Below the pieces are notes generated by a model. That model was given only the letters and a program-made list of their open reading frames with translations, did no database searches and had not been told where the DNA came from. Positions 6,540 through 15,737 of a DNA stretch of 64,000 nt are shown in pieces. Every line of letters starts with the position of its first letter. Position 1 is the stretch's first letter. The stretch covers positions 992,001 through 1,056,000 of the forward strand of contig NZ_CP100350.1 in NCBI RefSeq assembly GCF_024204685.1. Direction: 5' to 3'. The stretch is from Gilvimarinus sp. DA14. GTDB lineage: Bacteria; Pseudomonadota; Gammaproteobacteria; Pseudomonadales; Cellvibrionaceae. Made by a program: the position numbers and the translations under genes.

Positions 6540-9467
6540 TTAGAACTTGTAGCTAGCACCTAAGGTGATACGACGATCGGTCAAGCCTTGGAAGCACAGC
6601 AGCGCGCCTTCGTTAACACAAGATTGCTCGATGTCAGACTCGGTCAGGTTAACCCCTTCGATGCCTACCGCGAACTGATCGGTGACATCGTAGTTAACGC
6701 TGGCATTCAACTGGCCGCGAGCCTCTTGTACCACGGGGAAGCCCCAGGGATAACTTGAGGTGCTGCCAAAGTCTTCCGAACGGAAGGCATCACGCCAGGT
6801 GTAGCGAGCACGAGCAGACAAACCGTACTTCTCGTAGTACACGGTAAAGTTGTAAGCGTTTTCAGAGTTATCCAACAACTGAGCACGCATGGTTACATCT
6901 TCGTTACCCAAAGCCGAGAAAACAGTGCTGGCGCGGCTGGTAGCGTTGTAGTAAGAATCGCCACCTTCAAATTCTTGCCAGGTGTAGTTGGTTACGATAC
7001 CGAAACCCGATGCCCAGCCCAGAGTGTCTTCAAAGCCCGACAGATCGTACTGGAAAGCCAGCTCGATACCTTTTTGCGTGGTTTCGCCATCACCGTTAAC
7101 TGTAACCGATGTTGGCACACACACGCCCGGAGGCGAACCTGGAGGGCCAAATACGTTCGGGTCGGCAATTGGGTTGAAGATACCACCACCCTCACAAGGA
7201 GCGGTCATATCCCGGAAGCCGGTATCTGGGTCAATGGCCGGATCTTCCTGCTGGCCAACGAACAAACCAGTACGGGTTTTATGGAAAAAGCCCGCGCTCA
7301 CCATGCTCGAAGGCGCAAAGTACCACTCGGCAGAGATCTCCCAGGACTCTACTTCTTCAGGCTCCAGACCAGGGTTACCAATAGCGGCAGCCGGGTTGGG
7401 GCTGGTATCGAATGAGAATGACGTAGACAGAGCGTCAAAGTCCGGACGACGAATGTCTTGCGACCAGGCGGCACGCAGCATGATTTCGTCGGTGACATCG
7501 GCCACAATGTTGATTCGCGGCAAAAGGAAGTCGTAGCTACCGGTTGTCTCGGTTTGTACTACTTCACCGTCGGTTGTGCGGTTCCCAACAGAGCTTACTT
7601 CGGTTTCCAGGTAACGCAAACCGAAATTACCGCGGAAAATACCAGCCTGGAAATTGGCCTGCGCATAAAGCGCGTTGGTTTCTTCGGTAATATCGAAGAA
7701 CGAGTTAGTGGTTGACGTCGGCTCGTCGATCGGCGGCTGACCAATAGCGTTCATAGCCGAGTTAATAGAGTCCAGAACTCCACTTGGATCGGAGTTCGAC
7801 AGCGCCGGGTTAATTACCAGGAAGTCTCCAACATACAAATCACGACCGTCTGCGTCGTTGAAGTTGTCCGGACCAGCGGTCAGAACATCGGCGTAAAGAT
7901 TACCGCGAGGTGATTCAGCCATGTCGCGCAAACCAGTATTGTTAGCACTGTCGTTGTTTACGCTTTGCGAGCTGTTAAAGCGGTAACCAAAGTCCAAGGT
8001 GGTGAAAATAGAAGCATCCAAGTCGTAGCTTACGTCGATACGGAACGCATCTTCAGTGTTTTCTACCACATCGTGCGACTGGTTGAGATCGCGCAGCACG
8101 TAGTTGGCCGGATCCAGTAATTGCTCGGTGGTTGGAGCATTGGCAACATCGGCGATACCAAAGGCCAGTGAGCCACCAGACAGATCATATTCAATTGGAG
8201 TGCCGTTATCGTTGGCAGTACCCGTTGCGGTGTTGGGGTTAATGAAGTTCAGAGTGGTGCTGAAATCCGGATTGATGGTGTCGTTTGTAGAGCGCGCAAT
8301 CTCAACCTTACCCGAGAATTTACCCAGGTTAAAATCCGTACCCAAGCTGAAAATATCACTTGAAGTATCGCGCGAACCGGTATCAGAAGATAAACGCAGG
8401 TTCGGATCGTAACGATCATCGTTTTGCGCATCAATCACGCCAGTCAGAGCAGCCTGAATAGAGCCCAAATTTTGCGTGCCGTTCTCACCATCAACAGAAC
8501 CGAAGTCAACGGTTTCGTAGGAATCGGGGATAGAGGTGCCAATCAGAGTACTAACCCCAGAGGCCTGTACACGGGTACTTTCCTGGTAACGCTCTTGCTC
8601 GTTCATCACCGCATCGAAATAGAAGGTGAAAGCATCGCTTGGCGCCCACTCGAAGGTACCCACTAAGTTCGTAGTTTCATACTGGAAGTTGTCGTAATCC
8701 TGTACGAAGAACTGAATCGGCAAATAGTTAGTGCCGTCGGGCAGCGTGTCCAGGTTATCGCGGTCGGCACGAGGGCGGAAGGCTGATACATCCTGCTCAG
8801 AATAGCTGGCACTCAGAACCACACCAAACTCACCAGCACTGGTATCCCAGTTATTACCGAATGAGCCAGACAAGCGCGGACTCCAACCGCCGTCATCAGA
8901 CAGACTGCTCTGCTCGCCCTGCGCTCTAACGGCAATCAGAGGCTCGCTCAAGCTAAGAGGACGGATAGTTTTCAGGTTGATGGTACCACCCACAGAGCCT
9001 TCAACAGTTTTCGCGTCCGGGGCTTTAGTGACCTGAACTTCGGAAATAATGGCTGCAGATACGTCATCGAAGCTGATACCACTACGACCCGCACCAGAAC
9101 CTACGGTAGAAACACCGTTGATCTCAGTGCGGTTGGCATTAGTACCACGAATTTGCACACCGGTACCCACACCCGCCGAACGGGTAATTTGCACACCGGT
9201 GATATTTTCCATGACTTCTGCAAGGTTCTGATCTGGGAGCTTACCAATGTCTTCCGACTGGATAACTTCCATCACATTATCGGCAGCGCGTTTTTCCTGA
9301 ATAGCGCTTTCCAGAGATGCACGAATACCCGTTACCACAACCTCTTCCAGCATTTCAGATTCTTGCGCCATGGCTGTTTGGGCAAACGCCAGTGTTGACG
9401 CCGTCATCATTGCGCCACTAATGGCGGCAACGGCTTTGGACAGATTAAATTTATTATCGTTGCTCAC
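6540..9467 (-). CDS. TonB-dependent receptor, large oligosaccharide-uptake type
   Basis: A 975-aa outer-membrane protein. A signal peptide with TLAFAQTAMAQ is followed by the TonB box EEVVVTGIR, the plug domain (about 55-170, with IGKLPDQNLAEVMENITGV and GGTINLKTIRPL), then a long beta-barrel ending in ITLGASYKF with the expected terminal Phe. The length and the VTGIRASLESAIQEKR/DQNLAE pattern are those of the Xanthomonas/Caulobacter-type receptors (TIGR01782 style) that import plant or algal oligosaccharides. Co-location with lyase, transporter, reductase and regulators, plus the same operator motif upstream, suggest import of alginate oligomers. Substrate is inference. It ends at a strong terminator and is probably monocistronic. 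Confidence 0.92.
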   Translation of the reverse strand: MSNDNKFNLSKAVAAISGAMMTASTLAFAQTAMAQESEMLEEVVVTGIRASLESAIQEKRAADNVMEVIQSEDIGKLPDQNLAEVMENITGVQITRSAGVGTGVQIRGTNANRTEINGVSTVGSGAGRSGISFDDVSAAIISEVQVTKAPDAKTVEGSVGGTINLKTIRPLSLSEPLIAVRAQGEQSSLSDDGGWSPRLSGSFGNNWDTSAGEFGVVLSASYSEQDVSAFRPRADRDNLDTLPDGTNYLPIQFFVQDYDNFQYETTNLVGTFEWAPSDAFTFYFDAVMNEQERYQESTRVQASGVSTLIGTSIPDSYETVDFGSVDGENGTQNLGSIQAALTGVIDAQNDDRYDPNLRLSSDTGSRDTSSDIFSLGTDFNLGKFSGKVEIARSTNDTINPDFSTTLNFINPNTATGTANDNGTPIEYDLSGGSLAFGIADVANAPTTEQLLDPANYVLRDLNQSHDVVENTEDAFRIDVSYDLDASIFTTLDFGYRFNSSQSVNNDSANNTGLRDMAESPRGNLYADVLTAGPDNFNDADGRDLYVGDFLVINPALSNSDPSGVLDSINSAMNAIGQPPIDEPTSTTNSFFDITEETNALYAQANFQAGIFRGNFGLRYLETEVSSVGNRTTDGEVVQTETTGSYDFLLPRINIVADVTDEIMLRAAWSQDIRRPDFDALSTSFSFDTSPNPAAAIGNPGLEPEEVESWEISAEWYFAPSSMVSAGFFHKTRTGLFVGQQEDPAIDPDTGFRDMTAPCEGGGIFNPIADPNVFGPPGSPPGVCVPTSVTVNGDGETTQKGIELAFQYDLSGFEDTLGWASGFGIVTNYTWQEFEGGDSYYNATSRASTVFSALGNEDVTMRAQLLDNSENAYNFTVYYEKYGLSARARYTWRDAFRSEDFGSTSSYPWGFPVVQEARGQLNASVNYDVTDQFAVGIEGVNLTESDIEQSCVNEGALLCFQGLTDRRITLGASYKF

Positions 9468-9522
9468 TACTCATTCTCCATCGTTATGTTTATTAGCAGA
9501 ATAATTTCTCACTCGCCGGAGA

Positions 9523-9556
9523 ACATTACCGAACATTCTGCATTACTGTCAACCAT
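9523..9556 (-). promoter_or_regulatory. Predicted promoter of the TonB receptor gene
   Basis: On the minus strand TTGACA (9547-9552), an 18-base spacer and TAATGT (9523-9528). The -35 is preceded by ATGG, giving ATGGTTGACA, a one-mismatch version of the ATTGGTTGACA element in front of the lyase and dehydrogenase genes. It lies about 55 bases upstream of the receptor start codon. Confidence 0.6.
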
Positions 9557-9748
9557 TTTGAATTCAAATTGCCAATACCAATCTGAAGACAAGTTTAATT
9601 AATTTATTAATAAATAAAATCAGTAACTTACAAACATGACGAATTCTATCAACGTAATTCTGGATACACAGATTAAGCGCTCAGAAGTCGAAATTTGTCA
9701 TACTATTTACGACTCACACGCTTTAAACCACACCTTTCGGAAAACTTT

Positions 9749-9781
9749 TTGGTCAACCAATAGAGGTCGATTGGTAACAAT
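9749..9781. promoter_or_regulatory. Pair of ATTGGT operator-like sites upstream of the TonB receptor
   Basis: TTGGTCAACCAA (9749-9760) is a symmetric TTGGT-2-ACCAA palindrome, the form expected for a FadR/UxuR-type GntR dimer. A second site ATTGGTAACAAT (9770-9781) starts 21 bases later, two helical turns away. They lie about 200 bases upstream of the predicted receptor promoter and could be a looping or upstream control region. The rest of the 9468-9843 gap is AT-rich and holds no gene. Confidence 0.5.
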
Positions 9782-9843
9782 CTAATGCTTTATTTGGATC
9801 GGAGGAATCAAAGGCTGGATGAAAGGGGCGCATTAAAAATGCG

Positions 9844-11316
9844 TTAGCGGCAATTCTCTAAACGCCGCCGTTGCCCGCTGAGCAAAGCTTCAAGCTGAGC
9901 CAGCACGCAGGGGTTTTCTCCCATTACCACATGCCCGGTGGCGGGAAATACGGTGAGTTCGCTCCCCTGCCAGGATGATTGCAATTGCTCGGCCCAATGG
10001 CTGGGCGTAATAGGATCGAAAGCACCATTAATCATTATCACCTTTACCCTTTCGGGTAAATTTGGCACGGCGGGAGGGTCCGCTTTTGGCCAAAGATGGC
10101 AAACCTGATCGTTCCAGCCGCGCTCAAGATAACGGCCCAGTCCCGCAAGTTGTTTTACCTGCTGCTGATAATCCTGCTTGGTTCCCAGCGGGTTATCCCG
10201 ACAGTCTACCGCCAGAAAAACCAGTGAATTAACACTTTCAGACACCACCTGATTGGCGTAGCGCTCGATCAAAGGCACCATATCCTTACGGGCACGCTGG
10301 GGGGCTCCTGCCATTGCACGAACTGCCAGTGCCCAGCGGTCGCGACGATAACTGGCGGCAAAAAAAGCGGCGATAAAACGCTGATCATTAATTGCCACCC
10401 GCTGAGGTAAACCATCTAAAGATACATCCACCTGCACAGGTAGGCGCGCTAAATATTCGAGCGTATTGCTGAGCGCCGCGAGAAGGTTGTCGCGGTTAAG
10501 CACCTGTTGTGGGTAGTACTGGCGCCAGGCAGTTCGGCACGCCTGGTCACTGGCACAGGCAGCGGCAAAACGATTTATGCTGTCCCCAAACACGCTCGGC
10601 CACTGCGCCACTCCACCCACACCCGGTGGGTAAACTGCATCCAACACCAGAGTATTAAGCCCGGGTAAATCCGCCGCGGCAATGGCAAGGCGCGAGCCAT
10701 AGGATGCACCGTACAAATTGAATTCAGTAAAATCCCAGAGCCGCACCAGCGCCGCTAAATCAGCGCGATTGTGCCACGTGCCGAACTGGCGCGGGTCAAA
10801 GCCATTAAGCGTCTCCAGACACTGCAACAGGGTCGCCCGACCAAGCTCAAACTCCCGCTGTAAAGACAGAGATTGTGCCAAAAGCTTGCGCCCCAAAGAT
10901 TCGTATTGAGGGCAGCGCCACCGACTGTCCGGGCTGGTGCCACGCCTTTGCATCAGGATTAAATCGCGCTCAAGCCCGGCAAAGTCCCGCCAGCTTTGCC
11001 AGGATTGCAGCTCTTTTGGGCTAAAACCCGCATCCACACCCGGGCCGCCCTGCAGGTAAATAAGCGGCGCCTTACCGTCTGAGCCATCACCCTTGAGACG
11101 GCGCACTTCTAGGATAAAACCCTCAGGCGTTGTCAGGCGGGCGCAGCGCCACGCCAGATCAATTCGCAGAGCATCTGCACAGGGATATTCACTAAAACCG
11201 TAAGTAGTGACGACAGCGGAATCCGCTGAGCGCTCAACCGCTAACCACTGCCATAGGACGAGCGCGACGCCCAGCACCAATAGTAGCCCTACAACCGGAC
11301 TTAAACGCGCGGCCAC
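9844..11316 (-). CDS. Alpha/beta hydrolase, proline iminopeptidase / tripeptidyl aminopeptidase-like, membrane-anchored
   Basis: About 490 aa. An N-terminal hydrophobic segment (VGLLLVLGVALVLWQW) is a signal anchor. Residues following give an alpha/beta-hydrolase fold: oxyanion region LQGGPGVDAG, nucleophile elbow GASYGS, and near the C-terminus DPITPSHW and TGHVVMGENPC, which supply the catalytic Asp and His of the TAP-like domain. Likely a periplasmic peptidase releasing N-terminal residues. A GTG at 11340 is possible, but GTG 11316 has GGAG eight bases upstream and the N-terminus then begins directly before the anchor. It overlaps the end of the pseudouridine synthase gene by 16 bases, so the two are probably co-transcribed. 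Exact substrate unknown. Confidence 0.8.
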   Translation of the reverse strand: MAARLSPVVGLLLVLGVALVLWQWLAVERSADSAVVTTYGFSEYPCADALRIDLAWRCARLTTPEGFILEVRRLKGDGSDGKAPLIYLQGGPGVDAGFSPKELQSWQSWRDFAGLERDLILMQRRGTSPDSRWRCPQYESLGRKLLAQSLSLQREFELGRATLLQCLETLNGFDPRQFGTWHNRADLAALVRLWDFTEFNLYGASYGSRLAIAAADLPGLNTLVLDAVYPPGVGGVAQWPSVFGDSINRFAAACASDQACRTAWRQYYPQQVLNRDNLLAALSNTLEYLARLPVQVDVSLDGLPQRVAINDQRFIAAFFAASYRRDRWALAVRAMAGAPQRARKDMVPLIERYANQVVSESVNSLVFLAVDCRDNPLGTKQDYQQQVKQLAGLGRYLERGWNDQVCHLWPKADPPAVPNLPERVKVIMINGAFDPITPSHWAEQLQSSWQGSELTVFPATGHVVMGENPCVLAQLEALLSGQRRRLENCR

Positions 11317-11975
11317 GACAACTGCTCCGGCGGACTCCACGCTGCCAGCGCCTGGGGCAATTCGGGGCGCATAAAGTGCTCACCAAAATCGGGCGTTTGG
11401 GTAAAAACATAGCCCTGCCCGGCTAGCTGAAAGCCCAGGCGCCATGCATGTAAGTAGACTCTGTCGGCGGGCTCGCCAGCGTAGAGAGTATCGCCCAGAA
11501 TGGGCGCGCCGATACTTTTTAACGCCACCCGCAACTGGTGGGTTTTGCCGGTAAAAGGCTTGAGTAAAAACAGACGTAATCCAGGAGCCAGGGAGCTGGA
11601 CACAAACACCGTGCGCGCAGGGTTATCCATACTGCGCGCCAGGCGCCAGGCGCCCCGTCTGGCCGGTTGCATATCACCCGCGATGGCACCCTGCTTTTTC
11701 ACCGGCTTTTTAGCACTGATGGCGAGGTAATACTTTTGCACTTGCGCCTGACGAAACTGCTCACACAGCTCGCGATTGGCGTCGGCGGTGCGTGCCATCA
11801 CCACCAGACCCGAGGTGACTTTATCCAAGCGATGTACCGGGTAAAGCTCCTCCTCGCGCAAATGCTGGCGCACCTGTGTAAACAAACCGGGTGTCCCCTG
11901 GTCATCGTGAAAATCGCAACCCGCGGGTTTATTCACCACCACAAAGGCGTCGCTTAAGTGAACAATTGAGACCAT
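11301..11975 (-). CDS. RluA-family pseudouridine synthase
   Basis: A 224-aa protein with the RluA-family catalytic motif HRLDKVTSG (Asp51) and downstream KPFTGKTHQLRVALKSIGAPILGD, the conserved RNA/uracil-binding region. It starts immediately with the catalytic domain (VHLSDAFVVVNKPAG) and lacks an S4 domain, as in the RluA/TruC-like short branch. It converts a uridine in rRNA or tRNA to pseudouridine; the site modified cannot be assigned from sequence. First gene of a probable two-gene unit with the overlapping hydrolase. Confidence 0.88.
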   Translation of the reverse strand: MVSIVHLSDAFVVVNKPAGCDFHDDQGTPGLFTQVRQHLREEELYPVHRLDKVTSGLVVMARTADANRELCEQFRQAQVQKYYLAISAKKPVKKQGAIAGDMQPARRGAWRLARSMDNPARTVFVSSSLAPGLRLFLLKPFTGKTHQLRVALKSIGAPILGDTLYAGEPADRVYLHAWRLGFQLAGQGYVFTQTPDFGEHFMRPELPQALAAWSPPEQLSWPRV

Positions 11976-12519
11976 ATTTATTACTTAAACTAGTTTCAAA
12001 ACAGCTGTTAAGTCGGAGAAAAACTAACCAGCCTATAGCCAGAAAGTAACACAGTGCTAAACTGCAGTTGGGTGTCCGTTCGCCGCAGCGCCCCGTCAAA
12101 ATGGCCATTTAAGTTAATCTTAAACGCAGGTAGCAGGCCAGTGGGTGCAATGCAAAGTCATCCACCTCTTAGGGATTGAGGCTGCCATTTTGGCAAGGCA
12201 ATACCGGAACTCAAGCACGGGAAAGCCGCCAGCGTTTGTGAGCGCGCAAGGAAAGCGTCGGCAGCGCGAAGGCAACCTGAGAGCGTCCACTCGATGCTCC
12301 ACCGATGTTTCAACCACGCCCTGGTTCCGCGTGATACGGTGAACTTTCCGTTCAACTGAAACGCTTACCGGCGGCGGGCACCTTCTCTCACCCTCCCTTC
12401 ACCGCCCGGGCCAATTCCCGGCGGTGTGCTTTTACCTTCCAAGTGTGCGCTGTCGCATCGCCACCTCTGAACACAAGCTCAAGCAATCATTTACAATAAT
12501 GCTTTTGTGCACCTTCATT
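11976..12519. other. 544-base gap with no recognised gene
   Basis: Open frames of about 65 codons occur on both strands between 12120 and 12355, but they have no ribosome binding site and no recognisable protein pattern. The first 150 bases are AT-rich, probably carrying the promoter of the pseudouridine synthase gene. The middle is GC-rich with no clear terminator. A decayed gene or an RNA cannot be excluded. Confidence 0.5.
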
Positions 12520-13116
12520 ATGATCGACTACACCGAGCAACATAAACAACGCTTAAACTACATGCCATGGCTGTACTACAGCCTCAAACCAAAGCACCTT
12601 GCTTGGGCAGAGCCCTGGCAGGCCCAGATTCAGCAGCAATTGTGCGCGCTGGAAACCGTGCATATTGGCAGCAACGTATTTATCGCACCCAGCGCGCGAA
12701 TATTTGCCGAGCCAGGTCGCGACATTGTTATTGGCGATAACACCTATATCGCCGCCGATACTTTTATTCACGGCCCGGTTACTTTAGGTACAGGTGTTTC
12801 GATCAATCACCACACCTGCCTGGACGGTGGTAGCGCCGGCATTGTTATCGGTGACAACAGCCGTTTAGCCCCCTACTGCCATTTATACGCATTCAACCAC
12901 GGCACAGATTCGCAGCGTTTAATCAGCGAGCAACCCGTAACCTCTAAGGGAATTGTCCTCGGACGTGATGTATGGCTTGGTAGTCACTCTGGTGTGACCG
13001 ACGGCGTTAACATCGGCGACGGCGCGGTGGTGGGCATGGGTAGCATAGTCACTAAGTCCGTTAACGCTAGCACTAAAGTGGCGGGTAACCCGGCCCGGCC
13101 CATTGGCAAGCGCTAA
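12520..13116 (+). CDS. Hexapeptide-repeat acyltransferase (maltose/galactoside O-acetyltransferase-like)
   Basis: About 198 aa from the ATG at 12520. The central and C-terminal parts show left-handed beta-helix hexapeptide repeats (IGSNVFIAPSARI, IVIGDNTYIAADTFI, IVLGRDVWLGSHSGV, IGDGAVVGMGSIV) and the closing VAGNPARPIGKR typical of LbH acyltransferases. AFNHGTDS resembles the catalytic His loop of this family. It probably transfers an acetyl group to a sugar. Frame is open for 32 codons further upstream, but that segment does not look like protein from this family; the start is uncertain because no strong ribosome binding site is visible. Confidence 0.82.
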   Translation: MIDYTEQHKQRLNYMPWLYYSLKPKHLAWAEPWQAQIQQQLCALETVHIGSNVFIAPSARIFAEPGRDIVIGDNTYIAADTFIHGPVTLGTGVSINHHTCLDGGSAGIVIGDNSRLAPYCHLYAFNHGTDSQRLISEQPVTSKGIVLGRDVWLGSHSGVTDGVNIGDGAVVGMGSIVTKSVNASTKVAGNPARPIGKR

Positions 13117-13137
13117 GCGTCGGCCGGCCCGGCGCCA

Positions 13138-14052
13138 CTACATATTCACCCAGCTCGACAGCGCCCGCAAGCGAAAATGGTGATCCTGGTAGCGCAGCAC
13201 CACACCATCGGCCGCGATCACTTCAACCACTATATTGCCATTAATGCGCTCGCCTTCGCGCAAGGTCTGGCCGTTAATCACCACATTGCTGTCACCGCCT
13301 CTGCGGTAGTTATGCTGGCCGTACATTAAAGTGGGAATGTCATTTTGTATGGCTAAGGGTAAAGATCTGACACCTCCAACATTGTCGTAGCCGTCTAGGT
13401 TGTCTGGATTAACCGTTTGCGCAGGTGGCTCGGATTGAACCTCAGGCTGTTGTACAGGTGCGCTTTGCTGTTGCGCATTTTGGCTGTACAGGCGGGCCAC
13501 CGCGTCGCGATCTTCAGCGCCGGCGGTTGCGCTGTTAGCGGCGCGCGTTTGTTTTGTTGCTGCACTGTCTTTGTCAGTTGTTGCCGTACTGTCTTTGTCA
13601 GAGGCTAAGGAGGCTGCTGGCTCTGTTACCGTAACTGCCGCAAAAGCCTCACCCACCTGGGAAGGTGTAACTGGTTGAACCTGGTCGGGGCTTTCGACCG
13701 TTGCGGCGCTGGAAATAGATGAGGAGTTTGCCGAAATCTTAGTGCTCTGATTGTTTTCAGATTCTTGGTTAGCATTAACCGTATCTTTTTGCGCCGAGTC
13801 CAGCGCCGGTGCATTTTGTTCAGGGGTTGGCCGTACTGCGGGCTGCAATTCGCCAGAGCTTTGTTGACTGGGCCAAAGCCAAATGACCAGGGCAATCAGC
13901 AACAGCAGCACCATCGCCAACAGCGCCAACACCGCCCACAACAACGGAGATTGGTTCTTGCCGGGCGAGTCGCCCGCACCGATTCCCGCCGGAGCCTGCT
14001 GTTGATTACGCTCGCGATCGGCTTTGCGCAGTGCATCTAATAGTAAAGACAT
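13138..14052 (-). CDS. gspB: Type II secretion assembly protein GspB
   Basis: A 304-aa inner-membrane protein. The N-terminal MSLLLDALRKADRER is the GspB/ExeB signature, followed by a transmembrane helix (LLWAVLALLAMVLLLLIALVIW), a long Ser/Thr/Gln/Ala-rich linker (about 70-210), and the conserved C-terminal periplasmic domain (IPTLMYGQHNYR ... VINGQTLREGERI ... GVVLRYQDHHFRL). With GspA it inserts the secretin through peptidoglycan for type II secretion. Its start overlaps the gspA stop by one base (TAATG), indicating translational coupling. No other gsp genes are in the window. Confidence 0.9.
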   Translation of the reverse strand: MSLLLDALRKADRERNQQQAPAGIGAGDSPGKNQSPLLWAVLALLAMVLLLLIALVIWLWPSQQSSGELQPAVRPTPEQNAPALDSAQKDTVNANQESENNQSTKISANSSSISSAATVESPDQVQPVTPSQVGEAFAAVTVTEPAASLASDKDSTATTDKDSAATKQTRAANSATAGAEDRDAVARLYSQNAQQQSAPVQQPEVQSEPPAQTVNPDNLDGYDNVGGVRSLPLAIQNDIPTLMYGQHNYRRGGDSNVVINGQTLREGERINGNIVVEVIAADGVVLRYQDHHFRLRALSSWVNM

Positions 14053-15671
14053 TAGCGCGGCTCCTCATCGCTTAACACCGGGTCGAGCCCTAGTACTTGG
14101 TTTAATGTAAGCACCGTCTGCTGCCCGGCTATGCCGTCAGCCTTAAGCCCATGGGCTCGCTGAAACAGCTTAACCCGCGCAGCCAGGGCCTGATTATAGG
14201 TTTGCTGCGCCAAGGGCTCCTGCTGGCCATCCATGCGGGCAAACTGCTGCGCCAGCCAGGCTACCGCGGCGCTGCGATCGCCCAGTGTCAGCGCGCCAGT
14301 GTAGCCCTCGGGCCTGTGCCAGGCGTACTGCACCTGGCCGGTCCACATGGGGCCGAGCTTGGTGAGCGGCACAAATCGGCGCTCGCCGTCTGCAGTGATA
14401 AGCTGTGCATGCTGTTCGGTTAGCCCCACCAGCACGGCATAGGCGGTAAACCGCTCCTCGGTGGTAAGTGTAAGCACCACCGGTCGGTTAAGCTCCTGTA
14501 ATTCACGCCAAGTCATTAAGCGTGCGGTTTCGCACTCCAGCCCCTGACTTTGCCCCTGCCAACACGACTGCACACCCAGGCCGCCAAAGCGCGCCAGCAA
14601 CAATGCCTGGGCATCGCCCAAACGGCGTACGATAAAATCTGGGTCCGGGCTCTGTGTAGGCGTGGGCTCTGGCGCGGCGGCAGGCGCTTGGGTGCTCCCC
14701 GATGACGCAGGCACTTCCTGTTCTACCGCGACCTGTGGCACAACCTTAGCGGGCTCACTTGCCTGCCACCACCAAAAACCTAATCCCGATAACACTAACA
14801 CCAGCAGCAAAAGTGCCGTCAGCCAGTACCAGTGGCTCATGCTGCGCCCGGTGCCTTCGACGCTGCCGGTCACTTCTTTTTTTGCCAAGCGTAAAATGGC
14901 GTTATCCACTTTCACTTTGTTATGGCCGTACAAACCCACTAAGGCCCGCTCGCATAAAATGTTAATGCGCCTTGGGATACCACCACTGAATTTATGGATT
15001 TTGCGTACCATGGCAGGCGAGAAGGGGTTGCGGTCGGCGCTCAAACCCGCCACCTGTAAGCGGTGGGCGATATAGGCCTGGGTTTCCTGTAGGGTTAGCG
15101 GGTGTAAATGAAAGCGCGCGGTAATCCGTTGGGCCAGCTGGCGCAAGCGCGGTTGCGCCAGCAGTTTATTTAGCTCGGGCTGGCCCACCAGCACAATTTG
15201 CAGCAGTTTCTGAGTATTGGTTTCAAGGTTAGTGAGCAGGCGAATTTGCTCCAGCGCCTCGGCGGATAGTAGCTGCGCCTCATCAATCAACAGCACTGTG
15301 TTGTGCCCACGACGGTGGTTGTCCAGCAAATACTGATGCAGTGCATCGGTAAGCGCTTTTACCGAGGGCTGATTCTTGGGGTAGTCCGCTCCCAGCTCGT
15401 CGCAAATCATTGCCAGCATTTCGGGCACGGCGGCCATAGGGTTGAACACCATGGCAATATCGGTGTTCTCTGGCAGTTGTTCGAGCAGCGAGCGTATGAT
15501 GGTGGTTTTACCCGTGCCCACCTCGCCGGTAAGCAGCACAAAGCCGCCCCCGCCTACGCCGTAGAGCAGATGCGCCAGCGCCTCTTTATGCTGGTCGCTC
15601 ATATACAGATAGCGCGGATTAACCGCGATGGAAAACGCAGGCTCGGTTAACCCAAAATACTGATGATACAT
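14052..15671 (-). CDS. gspA: Type II secretion AAA+ ATPase GspA/ExeA with peptidoglycan-binding domain
   Basis: A 539-aa protein starting MYHQYFGLTEPAF, the standard ExeA beginning. An upstream in-frame start would add 13 residues unlike the family, while AAGGA lies upstream of ATG 15671. Walker A is GEVGTGKTT and Walker B is LLIDEAQLL in the AAA domain (about 35-260). A transmembrane helix (HWYWLTALLLLVLVLSGLGFWWW) leads to a Pro/Ala/Thr linker and a C-terminal peptidoglycan-binding domain ending in FQRAHGLKADGIAGQQTV. It works with GspB in placing the outer-membrane secretin. The two genes are translationally coupled. Confidence 0.92.
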   Translation of the reverse strand: MYHQYFGLTEPAFSIAVNPRYLYMSDQHKEALAHLLYGVGGGGFVLLTGEVGTGKTTIIRSLLEQLPENTDIAMVFNPMAAVPEMLAMICDELGADYPKNQPSVKALTDALHQYLLDNHRRGHNTVLLIDEAQLLSAEALEQIRLLTNLETNTQKLLQIVLVGQPELNKLLAQPRLRQLAQRITARFHLHPLTLQETQAYIAHRLQVAGLSADRNPFSPAMVRKIHKFSGGIPRRINILCERALVGLYGHNKVKVDNAILRLAKKEVTGSVEGTGRSMSHWYWLTALLLLVLVLSGLGFWWWQASEPAKVVPQVAVEQEVPASSGSTQAPAAAPEPTPTQSPDPDFIVRRLGDAQALLLARFGGLGVQSCWQGQSQGLECETARLMTWRELQELNRPVVLTLTTEERFTAYAVLVGLTEQHAQLITADGERRFVPLTKLGPMWTGQVQYAWHRPEGYTGALTLGDRSAAVAWLAQQFARMDGQQEPLAQQTYNQALAARVKLFQRAHGLKADGIAGQQTVLTLNQVLGLDPVLSDEEPR

Positions 15672-15737
15672 GCTCCGCTTTTCCTTTTTATCTCGCGCCC
15701 GGCCGATCATACACGTAAGCGCACAGGGTGCGAAATG

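Noticed and set aside
12120-12355. Three overlapping open frames of about 65 codons
   Set aside because: Present on both strands of the same GC-rich bases with no start signals; likely chance.
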